A stretch of DNA of 64,000 nucleotides from Thiomargarita sp. (GTDB taxonomy: Bacteria > Pseudomonadota > Gammaproteobacteria > Beggiatoales > Beggiatoaceae): assembly GCA_020721005.1 (NCBI GenBank), contig DYNP01000004.1:188652-252651 (forward strand), written 5' to 3'. Under the pieces are notes generated by a model. The model was not told the origin of the DNA. It ran no database searches and was given only the letters and a program-made list of their open reading frames with translations. A program made the position numbers and the translations under genes. Shown piece after piece: positions 9,077 to 19,163 of this stretch (positions are counted from its first letter, which is position 1; each line of letters opens with the position of its first letter).

Positions 9077-10651
9077 TCAATTGGAAATTCCGCCTAACAG
9101 AGTTGTTAAAATCTCGATCAGATACTGTTGTTCAAAGCCATCAATTTTTTGCAATTCTCGTATAAGTTGAGTTTCATCTATTTGATTATACAGCAAATTT
9201 TGTTCGATCAATGGTTGATAAAGGGTCATGATTGCTGTTGCGAGATCCACAGTCTCCAAAGGAGAAGAGGGCGTGAAGTCTATGGGACCAAGGTAGTACA
9301 ACTCACCTTCTGGATTCAACATAATCTCTTGTAAATTGACCTGTATTGTGGGAAAATAACGTTGCATAGGCTGTTGCACATCGACATAATAGATGAGATT
9401 TCTAAATAATTCCAAACTGATTTTATCCAGGGAAGGCAATTGCCAAAGGGCATGAAATTGCGCCATTAAAGTAGTTGCTGAGTGTGGAACAATTTGCCAA
9501 AGTCTACACTGTTGAGAATTCAAGGCCTGAGTGGCCAGTACGAGAGCCCGTTGACTGGAAAGTAAGGGACCACAGCGTAAGTGCCATTTTAACTGAGTTT
9601 GAAAGTGATGGTAACCTTCTTCCAACTCCTGGTATTGCCAGGCGTTTTTCGAGAAGCAAGTCCAGTGGTTATTATAAGTTAGCCAATAATGTTCCTGTAA
9701 TTCAGGGGTTGGAAGAGTGGGTAAAATGGGCAACAATTCCCGGGTTTGAAAAGGAGGCCATAAAAAGTGCATGGGCAAGTCAAGATGAGGAAATATTGGA
9801 ATTTTTTCAGTGATAGGAGGGGAAATTGTGGGAGGAATGGGAGATGGATGAGTGGAAGGTAAGTGGGACTCTTCTGATGTTGAAGGGACCAAAGAGGGAT
9901 TGGCAGTTTTTAGGAGCAGATTGAGATTAATTTCTTCGGAAAGTTCAGGCACTTGTTCTAAATCAGCAGTGGGACTTGAAGAATTTTCCGAGGTTAATTG
10001 CACAGCATTTTGTAACGCCGAAAGGAGTTCTTCGCCACTGTTAATTTCAGGTTTGCCTTGTTTGAGTTGCCCTTTTGTCATGAGGATTTCCGCTCTTTCT
10101 ACTGCCAATCGCACTCCCAATACAAAAGATTCTCGCACTCCTTTATTCAATAAGGCACTGGATTCTATAATTTTAACTTGAGGATAATCTTGAAAGTAAG
10201 GTTTCAATTGTTGGGCAGTTAGAGCATTGGGTTTGTCTTGTTTGTTGGCCTGAATAATAACTTTTATCGGTAAATCATGGTCTTGAGTGATAATAGTTTG
10301 GAGATTTTGAAAATAGGTTACGGGAACAGCAGGATCGTCGCTGGCATCCAATACAAACACTACAGCATCGGCAGTGCGCAAAAGGAAGTGGCGCCGGGCT
10401 TCTAAGAATAGTTGACCGGGAACACTGACGATTTGACAGGAAATGCTGTATCCTTTGAACAGACCACCCACATATTCCATCCAATCAAAAAAGAGGGTTT
10501 TGCCCTCGGTTTCCTCCGGGGAAAAAACGCTGGTGGTCCTACCCAACAAACGGCCCAAAGCTTGGACACTGGTGGTTTTTCCAGAGAGTGGAGGACCATC
10601 ATAAATGATGCGGATAACAATAGCATCGAGGTCGGGGTCGATGATTGCCAT
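9077..10651 (-). CDS. MglA/Arf-like small GTPase domain fused to an unknown C-terminal region
   Basis: The 524-residue product starts with a Ras-superfamily GTPase domain (about 10-190). It has P-loop GPPLSGKTT (19-27), SVPGQ at the switch II position (76-80, in place of DTPGQ) and a base-recognition motif NKQD (136-139). GRLLGRTTS and FFDWMEYVGG resemble MglA-type bacterial GTPases, which set cell polarity or gliding. A Pro/Ser-rich linker (about 220-285) leads to about 240 residues that I cannot assign. An AAGGA ribosome site lies 10 bases before the ATG. The gene is divergent from the metallophosphoesterase at 10764 with a 112-base shared upstream region, which suggests linked function. 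A polarity or motility role is inference. Confidence 0.8.
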   Translation of the reverse strand: MAIIDPDLDAIVIRIIYDGPPLSGKTTSVQALGRLLGRTTSVFSPEETEGKTLFFDWMEYVGGLFKGYSISCQIVSVPGQLFLEARRHFLLRTADAVVFVLDASDDPAVPVTYFQNLQTIITQDHDLPIKVIIQANKQDKPNALTAQQLKPYFQDYPQVKIIESSALLNKGVRESFVLGVRLAVERAEILMTKGQLKQGKPEINSGEELLSALQNAVQLTSENSSSPTADLEQVPELSEEINLNLLLKTANPSLVPSTSEESHLPSTHPSPIPPTISPPITEKIPIFPHLDLPMHFLWPPFQTRELLPILPTLPTPELQEHYWLTYNNHWTCFSKNAWQYQELEEGYHHFQTQLKWHLRCGPLLSSQRALVLATQALNSQQCRLWQIVPHSATTLMAQFHALWQLPSLDKISLELFRNLIYYVDVQQPMQRYFPTIQVNLQEIMLNPEGELYYLGPIDFTPSSPLETVDLATAIMTLYQPLIEQNLLYNQIDETQLIRELQKIDGFEQQYLIEILTTLLGGISN

Positions 10652-10763
10652 ATTGAAAAGTCCTTATGTGATGGAGGTTGATCAGAGGGTTCAATGGATG
10701 ACCGTTGGTTATATATAATTTGGAAAACAGCTTGGTATTCAAATAAATAGGTAGAGTTTGGTT

Positions 10764-12299
10764 ATGAGTTATCATATTACCCTGATAGGGGCAGTTGGAG
10801 ATGAGTTTGTTTATGATAGGCAAGCTATCATTGAGTTATTGGATTCTCAACAAACTCATTTGTTGCATGGTGACACGTTTACAGGACGTCCTGGGACTCA
10901 GATTCACAAAAATGAGAACACTGTCCTAAAAATTCGCAATGAACTCCGATTAGAGGCTTTTTCAGCAAAACGGTGGGCAAATCACACTTTAGAAAAGGAA
11001 AGGCAGTATCAGATCTATCATCCTCATAAAACTTGGTTTGTGGCAGAAAAAGAGGGCAACCCAATTGCTATTATTGGTAATATTTGCCCCAGGTTACAAC
11101 CATTACATGATTTATTCTCTCAGAATAAATTGTCAGAAAGCAGTCGGTTAGATTACTTGGGTCAATTGTTTGGTCATTATTTCCGATTGGCCAACACTCG
11201 GGGAATTCGTTTGGATGAGGGACTGTCTAATTTTGGGGTTACTGAGAAGGGAATAGTTTATTACTTGGATGATGACATTTATAATTGGGACCGTTTTATT
11301 TCTTGTGCTCAAATGTTAGGAGTTTATTTTCGCTCCTTACCTTGGTTGACTGGGGAAATAGCGGTGCAGTTGGGACAATTGATTCATCAATTGATTCTGG
11401 ATTTTTTTCAAGACGCCCATTATTTCACCGTGTTGGCTGAACAATTGCGAGATGTTTATTTGCCAACCGTTTCTCAGAGACAGGGACTGCAAGGTTTTAT
11501 CAGTGCCTTGGATCTCAGTCAACCTGTCACCCATAAATCATCCAATTTGCCCGGTCATCGTTATTTGGCGATTTTGGCCGATGTCCATGCCAATTTACCA
11601 GCTTTGGAAGTGGTGTTGAATTTCTTACGCATTAAAAATATCTCGCAAGGCATTGTATTAGGAGATATTGTAGGTTATGGTCCCCATCCCAGTCAGTGCA
11701 TTCAACGTTTGATGGAGACTGAATTGGTGATTTTAAAAGGTAACCATGATCATGGGTTGGCCACGGGTAATTTTAAAAAGGGATTTTCTAGCACTGCTTC
11801 TTGGGTATTGGAATGGAGTGATCAACGCATCAATATTGAGCAAAAAAATTGGTTGCTGGAGTTGCCCCCAGTACTACATAGTGAGCAATGGATGGGACTG
11901 CATGGGGCGCCCATAGATCCAACTTTTTTTAATGCTTATGTTTATGAGATGACTTATCAGGATAATTTAACTGTATTACAGCGCAAAAATATTCCTGTGT
12001 GTTTTCATGGACATACTCATCAACCGGGTATTTACGGCCGCAAGAAAATTGTGGACGGTCATCATCAGGCTGACGAAATTGATCTCAGCCGTTTTAGTCA
12101 TGTACTGGCTTGCCCAGGATCAGTGGGTCAACCTCGAAATGGACGAGTGGGTGCTCAATTTGCCATTTTTGATCAAAAGGAACGTAAATTGTATTTTCAC
12201 ACTTTGTCATATGATTTAGTAAAAATTGTGCAGGAAATGGAGCAAGAAGGGTTTCCAGCAACCTTAATTAATGTTTTAAAAGGCCGCGGTCGTCAATAA
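10764..12299 (+). CDS. Kinase-like domain fused to calcineurin-like metallophosphoesterase
   Basis: The C-terminal half has the metallophosphoesterase signature in order: DVHAN (about 11579), GD (about 11661), GNHDH (about 11739) and GHTH (about 12009), predicting a two-metal phosphatase or nuclease. The N-terminal half (about residues 30-220) resembles an aminoglycoside-phosphotransferase/protein-kinase fold: a TVLKIRNEL strand with a possible ATP-lysine, then LDEGLSNFG (Asp codon at 11213) and YYLDDD, which look like a catalytic loop with a metal-binding Asp downstream. This assignment is inference. The ATG at 10764 is preferred to the TTG at 10758. It is divergent from the MglA-like GTPase gene. 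The product has 511 residues and no signal peptide. Confidence 0.78.
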   Translation: MSYHITLIGAVGDEFVYDRQAIIELLDSQQTHLLHGDTFTGRPGTQIHKNENTVLKIRNELRLEAFSAKRWANHTLEKERQYQIYHPHKTWFVAEKEGNPIAIIGNICPRLQPLHDLFSQNKLSESSRLDYLGQLFGHYFRLANTRGIRLDEGLSNFGVTEKGIVYYLDDDIYNWDRFISCAQMLGVYFRSLPWLTGEIAVQLGQLIHQLILDFFQDAHYFTVLAEQLRDVYLPTVSQRQGLQGFISALDLSQPVTHKSSNLPGHRYLAILADVHANLPALEVVLNFLRIKNISQGIVLGDIVGYGPHPSQCIQRLMETELVILKGNHDHGLATGNFKKGFSSTASWVLEWSDQRINIEQKNWLLELPPVLHSEQWMGLHGAPIDPTFFNAYVYEMTYQDNLTVLQRKNIPVCFHGHTHQPGIYGRKKIVDGHHQADEIDLSRFSHVLACPGSVGQPRNGRVGAQFAIFDQKERKLYFHTLSYDLVKIVQEMEQEGFPATLINVLKGRGRQ

Positions 12300-12312
12300 G
12301 CAAAGACAGGCT

Positions 12313-12342
12313 GATGCGGTTTGTCAACCAATGAACCGCATC
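12313..12342. terminator. Hairpin between convergent genes
   Basis: Two perfect 9-base arms (GATGCGGTT at 12313-12321 and AACCGCATC at 12334-12342) enclose a 12-base loop between the end of the phosphoesterase gene and argB. There is no clear T-run on either side, so its role as a terminator is uncertain. Confidence 0.4.
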
Positions 12343-12408
12343 TTGAGGGGAATCATTGGCTTCAAATGATGACATTGAGTGTTGAGAACAATTTTTTTAA
12401 GGAACAGT

Positions 12409-13347
<939 letters not shown>

Positions 13348-13469
13348 TCAATGTTCCAAAATAAGTTAAATCATCAAGATAAGATCGATCAGTATGAGAC
13401 TGCCAATCCTTTCAGGGACTGGCAATCTTTTCAAACAATATTAAGCAGTTATCAAACGTTCAAATTTCA

Positions 13470-14402
13470 TTACTCTTCTTTTTTGGAAGATTCAGAAGCT
13501 GCCTCGTTTTCTTTCTGCTCATCAGCTTTGGCATCGGCTTGATCATCCTTGGGCTTATCTGCGGACTTTTCTTCACTCGCTTTTTCACCTGCTTGAGAAT
13601 CAGCGGGCTTGGCTTCTTCCTTAGTCCCTTCTTGTTCCACGGAAATCAATTCGATATCAAATATCAAGGTAGAATTGGGTTCAATCTTGCCGCCGGGAGC
13701 ACCTTTGTCCCCATAAGCCAAATCACTGGGAATAAACAGTTGCCATTTAGCTCCTTCTTTCATCAATTGTAAGGCTTCTGTCCAGCCTTTGATCACTGCA
13801 TCTACTCCAAAAGTAGCAGGTTGTCCACGACTGTAGGAACTGTCAAATTCCGTACCATCGATCAAGGTTCCACGATAGTGGGTAGTTACTTTATCTTTGG
13901 CAGTCGGAGTTTTACCCGTACCTTCGGTAACGACCTTGTACTGCAATCCGCTGGGCAGGGTGACTACCCCTTCCTTTTTCTGATTGGCTTCTAGGAATTC
14001 TTTGCCCTTGGCCAAATTTTGATCGGACAATTCCTTTTGCTTGGCCATTTGTTTGGCAAAACGTTCCTTTTGGAAGTTCATGAGAATTTGGCTCATCTCT
14101 TCAGGAGTGAGTAATGAAGGCTTATCAGCCAAAGCATCCTCAATCCCTTTCAAAAAGAGACTTAAGTTTAAGTGGACATCTTGTTGCTTAAAACTTCTGC
14201 CCAAATTTTGCCCAAATGTGTAACTCAGCTTATCCTGCTCAGTTAACTCCTTTGACGAAGATTCGTCAGTTTTGGCTGGTTCATCAGTTTTGGCTGGGGC
14301 GCTTGCCTTCGCAGCTTCATCGGCTGGAGCAGCCTCTTCAGCAGCAAATAAGGGCCCGGCTAACAACCATAAAATAGACAGTGTTACGATCCGTAATTTC
14401 AT
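13470..14402 (-). CDS. FKBP-type peptidyl-prolyl cis-trans isomerase, FkpA/Mip-like, periplasmic
   Basis: The 310-residue product begins with a signal peptide (LRIVTLSILWLLAGPLFAAEE). A short Ala/Lys/Asp linker leads to an FKBP N-terminal dimerisation domain (LSYTFGQNLGRSF...) and then an FKBP catalytic domain (VTTHYRGTLIDGTEFDSSY through GGKIEPNSTLIFDIELI). This is the FkpA/Mip layout of a periplasmic folding helper. The C-terminal 55 residues are an unusual low-complexity tail of Lys, Glu, Asp and Ala, not seen in E. coli FkpA; it is probably disordered. A GAGGAA ribosome site precedes the ATG. The upstream region is shared with the divergent isopropylmalate-synthase-like gene. Confidence 0.92.
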   Translation of the reverse strand: MKLRIVTLSILWLLAGPLFAAEEAAPADEAAKASAPAKTDEPAKTDESSSKELTEQDKLSYTFGQNLGRSFKQQDVHLNLSLFLKGIEDALADKPSLLTPEEMSQILMNFQKERFAKQMAKQKELSDQNLAKGKEFLEANQKKEGVVTLPSGLQYKVVTEGTGKTPTAKDKVTTHYRGTLIDGTEFDSSYSRGQPATFGVDAVIKGWTEALQLMKEGAKWQLFIPSDLAYGDKGAPGGKIEPNSTLIFDIELISVEQEGTKEEAKPADSQAGEKASEEKSADKPKDDQADAKADEQKENEAASESSKKEE

Positions 14403-14494
14403 TCAGATTCCTCAAGTAAAGTTAAGTAGATGGACAACTGCGAAAGAGTCTTCACTATTCGCTAATTAATATTGTATAATATTATAAATGCTGT

Positions 14495-16075
14495 TTGGAA
14501 AAAATTTTCATAATAAACCCACCTGTGAGGCCCCCTTTGACCCATCAAACTACGTTAGAAATCATGGATACCACCTTAAGAGACGGTGAACAAATGCAAA
14601 GTGTCTCTTATACGTCTGAAGAAAAACTCACTTTGTCCAAAATTTTACTGACTGAAGTCAAAGTTGATCGCCTGGAAGTTGCCTCTGCACGAGTATCTGA
14701 AGGAGAAAAGCAATCAGTTATTCAGGTAGTCAAATGGGCAAAAGATGCGGGTTTGGTCGATCGACTGGAAATTCTCAGTTTTGTCGACACTCACCGTTCC
14801 CTAGACTGGGCTAAGGAAGTGGGTATCCAGCGAGTCAATTTATTAACCAAAGGGTCTCATAAACACTGTGTCAATCAGCTCAAAAAAACTCCCGAGGAAC
14901 ATGCTCAAGACATTATAACCACCATTGATTACGCAACCCGCAATCATATTGAAGTCAATGTTTATTTGGAAGATTTTTCCAATGGCATCAAAACCTCTCC
15001 CGACTATGTCTACTTTCTCATTGACACTCTGCTCACTTTGCCGATTAAGCGTATCATGTTGCCGGACACATTGGGCATTCTACAACCTTTTGAAACTTAT
15101 GATTTACTGTCTGAACTGATAAAAAAATATCCTCAGGCTCACTTTGATTTTCATCCCCATAACGACTATGGATTGGGTGTAGCCAATGTACTGGCGGCAG
15201 TGAAAGCGGGAGTTAAAGGAGTACATGCCACCGTCAATGGCATGGGAGAACGAGCAGGCAATGCTCCCCTAGATGAAATTGTTGTTTGTCTCAAGGACTT
15301 CCTACACATTCCCTTGAACATTGACGAACAAAAATTACACAAAGCATCCCAATACGTTGAAATGTTCTCTGGCCAACGCATGGCCAATAACAAACCCATT
15401 TATGGAAAAAATGTATTTACCCAAACTGCCGGTATCCATGCCGATGGAGATAAAAAAGGCAATTTGTATAGTAACCCATTGTTACCAGAGCGCTTTAATT
15501 GCCGAAAAAAATATGCTTTGGGCAAATTGGCCGGCAAAGCCAATTTGGACATCTGTTTACAAGAATTATCCATCGATCTCAACGAGGAACAAAAAAAGAT
15601 TTTGCTGCAAAGGATTATTGAATTGGGTGACAAAAAAGCCGTCATCACTACCGAAGACCTGCCTTATTTGATCGGAGACATTTTTGAAACTTCCGAAAAT
15701 TCCCCCTTCAAACTTCTACACTGCTCAATCAACTCCACTTTTGAACTGAAATCAATCGCTGCAGTGCAATGTGGCTATCAGGGAATTGTTAAAGAAGCCT
15801 ATTCTCATGGGGATGGTGGATATGACGCTTTTATGAATGCTCTACGGATCCTTTTGGGACAATTCGACCTTCCCATTCCCCAATTGCTTGACTATGTGGT
15901 CACTATTCCCCCTGGCGGAAAAACCGATGCCTTAGTCAATGCCAGCATCTCTTGGGAAGTTGAAAAATCTGGCAAAAAACACACTTTAACCACCCGGGGA
16001 GTGAATTCTGATCAAAATATGGCTGCCATTGAAGCCACCATCAAAATGATCAATTGGGTCATGACCCAATTTTAA
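14495..16075 (+). CDS. Alpha-isopropylmalate/citramalate synthase family enzyme
   Basis: The 526-residue product has the HMGL-like TIM-barrel signatures: EIMDTTLRDGEQ near the start, HFDFHPHNDYGLGVANVLAAV with a metal-binding His-x-His-Asn, GERAGNAPLDEIV, and a C-terminal regulatory-type domain (about 400-525). This family condenses acetyl-CoA with a 2-oxoacid (isopropylmalate synthase for leucine, or citramalate synthase for isoleucine). The specificity cannot be settled by eye. The start is uncertain: the frame opens at TTG 14495, with GTG 14525 and ATG 14564 as alternatives, and none has a good ribosome site. A TATAAT at 14475-14480 would place the transcript start only a few bases before the TTG, favouring a later start. 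It stands alone, with no leuBCD nearby. Confidence 0.88.
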   Translation: MEKIFIINPPVRPPLTHQTTLEIMDTTLRDGEQMQSVSYTSEEKLTLSKILLTEVKVDRLEVASARVSEGEKQSVIQVVKWAKDAGLVDRLEILSFVDTHRSLDWAKEVGIQRVNLLTKGSHKHCVNQLKKTPEEHAQDIITTIDYATRNHIEVNVYLEDFSNGIKTSPDYVYFLIDTLLTLPIKRIMLPDTLGILQPFETYDLLSELIKKYPQAHFDFHPHNDYGLGVANVLAAVKAGVKGVHATVNGMGERAGNAPLDEIVVCLKDFLHIPLNIDEQKLHKASQYVEMFSGQRMANNKPIYGKNVFTQTAGIHADGDKKGNLYSNPLLPERFNCRKKYALGKLAGKANLDICLQELSIDLNEEQKKILLQRIIELGDKKAVITTEDLPYLIGDIFETSENSPFKLLHCSINSTFELKSIAAVQCGYQGIVKEAYSHGDGGYDAFMNALRILLGQFDLPIPQLLDYVVTIPPGGKTDALVNASISWEVEKSGKKHTLTTRGVNSDQNMAAIEATIKMINWVMTQF

Positions 16076-16169
16076 TACAACTATTTGACAAATATTGGAA
16101 TTTACCTCAATTTAGACCGAAGCATTTGCCAACAATTACTCCAGATATTCCACTTGAAAAAATAGCCAT

Positions 16170-16937
16170 ATGCTTCCCCAAATAAGTGCAGACAACACCC
16201 CACTGTTTGAACAACTCAAAGAATTGATCGAAAGTGGCGAACCAGCAGCGACCTTGCTCGTTGAGCAACTTAAAAAGGAGGCCCAAAAATACCTAAAATC
16301 ATCACCCTTAGAAGGTTATATTGCCTTGGGCATAGTCGCCAGTTTACAGCATGACGTTGAAGGAGTACACACCTATTATCAACAAGCTATCCACTTGGCA
16401 GCTCATAACTCAATTATTATTACTTTGGCCAATTATTCATTCTCACTCGCCCAATTGGGATATTTTTCCGAAGCCGCTGACCTGATTTCGCAGGCATTCA
16501 AATTGTCTGGAAACTATCTAGACGAGGCCATTTATCTCTGTTGTATTGCCGGTCGATTTCAACAAGTTGATAAACTCACCCAGTCCAAAGAAAAACTGAA
16601 AAATCCTCTCAAAATCCAAAAACTTCAAGAATTGGCAAAAGAAACTCAGTTATTCATGGAAGAAAAAGGCATTGACGACCAACAATTGGAAACCTTGATC
16701 AACATTGCCTTATCCGTGCTTCGTAACCACCAAATTTATACAACTCCAGAACAAATTCAAATGTGCTTATTTACCGAATCTGGGAAAAAATGGTTTCATT
16801 ATGGCATATTGGTGCGATCTACCTTGGAAAAAACTTTTGAATTGGGATTTGAGTTGACCGAAAAGATTGCACAAAGTCATTTAACCAAAGAGACTAGAGA
16901 TTATTTTATTCCCATGTTTGAGGCAGTTGGGAAATAA
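16170..16937 (+). CDS. Hypothetical protein with TPR-like helical repeats
   Basis: The 255-residue protein has no signal peptide. Residues about 45-160 look like paired helices with the small/aromatic spacing of tetratricopeptide repeats (GYIALGIVASLQHDVEGVHTY, YSFSLAQLGYFSEAADLIS). The C-terminal 80 residues include a helix pair (DDQQLETLINIALSVLRNH) that I do not recognise. TPR proteins usually act as protein-binding scaffolds. It lies 68 bases ahead of the Rpn-like gene on the same strand and may be co-transcribed with it. No function is assigned. Confidence 0.6.
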   Translation: MLPQISADNTPLFEQLKELIESGEPAATLLVEQLKKEAQKYLKSSPLEGYIALGIVASLQHDVEGVHTYYQQAIHLAAHNSIIITLANYSFSLAQLGYFSEAADLISQAFKLSGNYLDEAIYLCCIAGRFQQVDKLTQSKEKLKNPLKIQKLQELAKETQLFMEEKGIDDQQLETLINIALSVLRNHQIYTTPEQIQMCLFTESGKKWFHYGILVRSTLEKTFELGFELTEKIAQSHLTKETRDYFIPMFEAVGK

Positions 16938-17005
16938 TTCTTTTTTTCCGGTAGAGTTTATAAGGATCACCAAAATTAAACCTTTTTTTCGATAAATCAT
17001 TTCAA

Positions 17006-18145
17006 ATGAACAATCCAACTGTTTCTGAACCCTTTGATGACACTGCCAAAGAATTTTACCGCAAACTATTTGAAGAATGGGGACTTTCTGTTGAAACGGA
17101 ACGAGAAGTCTTTTTCAAAGGGCGAGCTATAGACTTGGTGGTCAAATGTACTCAAGCAGATCAACAACAACTTTTGCAAAGCACCCGATTTGCTCATTTT
17201 AAACGTCTTAATGCCTTGGAATTCAAAGGAATCAATGATCCTTTAACTTTGGTGGATTACAACAAAATCATGATGAGAGTTTGGGGACTCGGGGCTTTGT
17301 CAACTGATAAAAAAGAAGATTCTCACCTCAATCAATTGCCCAGTCAGCGAACTTTGACCATAATTTGTGTGACCAAACCCAATAAAATTCTACAACTCAC
17401 GGAAGAATTTCACTTTTATCCCACTTCTGAACCTGGAATTTACCATTGTGCAACGCCCATTGCTCAATGGTTAATTTATCCCACAGAATTAGAACTTAAC
17501 CCCATCAATTATTTACTTTTGCCCTTATCTCGTGGCAAAAAATTACAGGCATTTGTTGACCTGTGTTTTGAACAAAACTTGCTGGACCATTTGCTCCTCA
17601 TATTAAGCATTGGTGCGGCCACCAATCCCATCAGCATTTGGAGAAAAATCATGGAAACAGGACATTTGGATTTAGAAGAAGAGGAATATGAAAATCCTCA
17701 TGTAGACCACAGTGCAGCAATTCCCTACATTGAGTGCTATTTTGAAACCCACCCAGATATTCTGGCTCGTTTGGCAATTACCAATCGAATGTTAGAAGAA
17801 AAATTACAGGAAGGGATACAACAAGGGATACAACAGGGAATACAAAAAGGTATACAAAAAGGGGTACAAAAGGGAGTACAACAGGGGATACAGCAGGGGG
17901 TTCAAAAGGGAATATTGCAAGGAATGCAAAAGGGAATGCAAGAAGGAATGCGCCAAGGAATGGAACTGCAGATCAGAAAAATATTGCTGCGTTATTTGGA
18001 TAATCATCTGAGTTACCTTCCAGAAGTAATTGCTCAACGTATTGAAAAAACTGATGATCTTGAACAATTGGAGAATTGGTTGGAAGAGGTGATGGCCATC
18101 AAACATTTGACAGAAACTGAGGTGGCTCGCATTATCAATCATTGA
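17006..18145 (+). CDS. Rpn/PD-(D/E)XK-like protein with tetrapeptide repeat tail
   Basis: The 379-residue product has a PD-(D/E)XK-like core near the N-terminus: GRAIDLVV (about residue 37) followed by ALEFKGIND (about 71), giving the Asp...Glu-x-Lys pattern of nuclease-fold proteins often annotated as Rpn or transposase-like. Residues about 265-320 are a run of tetrapeptides of the form G-(I/V/M)-Q-(Q/K), such as GIQQGIQKG, which also occurs in Rpn-family C-termini. A coiled or helical tail follows. Whether it is an active DNase cannot be told. A real gene is supported by the conserved fold motif and by the repeat staying in frame despite third-base changes. Confidence 0.7.
   Translation: MNNPTVSEPFDDTAKEFYRKLFEEWGLSVETEREVFFKGRAIDLVVKCTQADQQQLLQSTRFAHFKRLNALEFKGINDPLTLVDYNKIMMRVWGLGALSTDKKEDSHLNQLPSQRTLTIICVTKPNKILQLTEEFHFYPTSEPGIYHCATPIAQWLIYPTELELNPINYLLLPLSRGKKLQAFVDLCFEQNLLDHLLLILSIGAATNPISIWRKIMETGHLDLEEEEYENPHVDHSAAIPYIECYFETHPDILARLAITNRMLEEKLQEGIQQGIQQGIQKGIQKGVQKGVQQGIQQGVQKGILQGMQKGMQEGMRQGMELQIRKILLRYLDNHLSYLPEVIAQRIEKTDDLEQLENWLEEVMAIKHLTETEVARIINH
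17812..17964 (+). repeat. Degenerate 12-bp tandem repeat inside the Rpn-like gene
   Basis: About 12-13 copies of a 12-base unit (consensus GGNATACAANAG) encode the tetrapeptide G-(I/V/M)-Q-(Q/K). Wobble positions vary while the protein pattern holds, which suggests selection on the peptide rather than very recent slippage. Confidence 0.85.
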
Positions 18146-18297
18146 TAATGCTCTGCAGATTCATGATTATTTATTATTCATGGGTGAACAATTTTTTCGC
18201 CCATCTCCTTAAGCAATCGTTGAAACAGGCGCTTGCGATCACCTGACAGTAAACTGTCACTAAACTTTGTCCCAAGGCCATAAATCGGCATCTTTGA

Positions 18298-19152
18298 ATG
18301 AATAGACTATTTGATTTTCTAATTGTTTTACCCCAATACTTATTGCCCCAACACTGGCTTTCTCATATTGTTTTTAAATTCACTCATTGGAAAGCAGGTC
18401 GATTAACTCATTGGTTTATAAAATATTTTATTTACCATTACCAAATTGATATGAGCAGTGTTCTCAAACCACAGTTGATTGAATATGCCAGTTTCAACGA
18501 ATTTTTTACCCGTGGTCTACGATCGGATTCGCGTCCCTTGTCAGCACATGGGGTGTCAAGTCCAGTGGATGCTCAAATCAGTCAAATTGGCCAAGTCCAG
18601 CAAGGCTTATTACTGCAAGCCAAGCAGCATTGGTTTACCTTAGAGACCTTGTTGGCTGCTGATCAAGAGTTAACTAAAATTTTTGAGAATGCTCTTTATT
18701 GTACTCTCTATCTGTCTCCAAGAGACTATCATCGTATCCATATGCCTTTAGACGGTCAATTGAAACGAACTCTCTATGTGCCAGGTCGACTTTTCAGTGT
18801 TAATCAGCGCACCAGTAGAACCATTCCCAATCTATTTTCACGCAATGAACGTCTGATCTGCTGGTTTCAAACTCCGCATGGTGATATGATTCTCATTCTG
18901 GTGGGTGCTCTACTGGTCAGTGGTTTGGAAACTGTGTGGACAGGTCCCTTACCAAAACAGTCTCAGATACACCTACAAGATTATTCGCCAAAAACAGCAC
19001 CTTTTCTCAAACGTGGTGCAGAAATGGGACGGTTTAATATGGGCTCTACAGTCATCTTGTTACTCAATTCCCACCAAATCAGCTGGTTGTCCACTTGTGC
19101 GACTGATCAATCGGTACAAATGGGACAACTGTTGGCCAACGTCTTACCTTAA
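18298..19152 (+). CDS. psd: Phosphatidylserine decarboxylase proenzyme
   Basis: The 284-residue product matches bacterial Psd: FNEFFTRGLRSDSRPL, SSPVDAQISQIG with the catalytic Asp, YHRIHMPLDG with the key His, and GRFNMGSTVILLL with the self-cleavage site Gly-Ser-Thr. Ser250 should become the pyruvoyl cofactor after autocleavage. The enzyme makes phosphatidylethanolamine at the inner membrane. The residue before GST is Met instead of the usual Leu (LGST), a conservative change. The glycosyltransferase gene follows 11 bases later, so the two are probably co-transcribed. Confidence 0.95.
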   Translation: MNRLFDFLIVLPQYLLPQHWLSHIVFKFTHWKAGRLTHWFIKYFIYHYQIDMSSVLKPQLIEYASFNEFFTRGLRSDSRPLSAHGVSSPVDAQISQIGQVQQGLLLQAKQHWFTLETLLAADQELTKIFENALYCTLYLSPRDYHRIHMPLDGQLKRTLYVPGRLFSVNQRTSRTIPNLFSRNERLICWFQTPHGDMILILVGALLVSGLETVWTGPLPKQSQIHLQDYSPKTAPFLKRGAEMGRFNMGSTVILLLNSHQISWLSTCATDQSVQMGQLLANVLP

Positions 19153-19163
19153 ACGGATACTTT

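Noticed and set aside
13398-13427. Terminator hairpin between argB and the fkpA-like gene
   Set aside because: The stem needs several G-T pairs, and the T-run follows only on the plus strand, where no gene ends.
17804-18142. Minus-strand leucine-rich frame (LLYPLLYSLLYP...)
   Set aside because: Antisense shadow of the tetrapeptide repeat in the Rpn-like gene.
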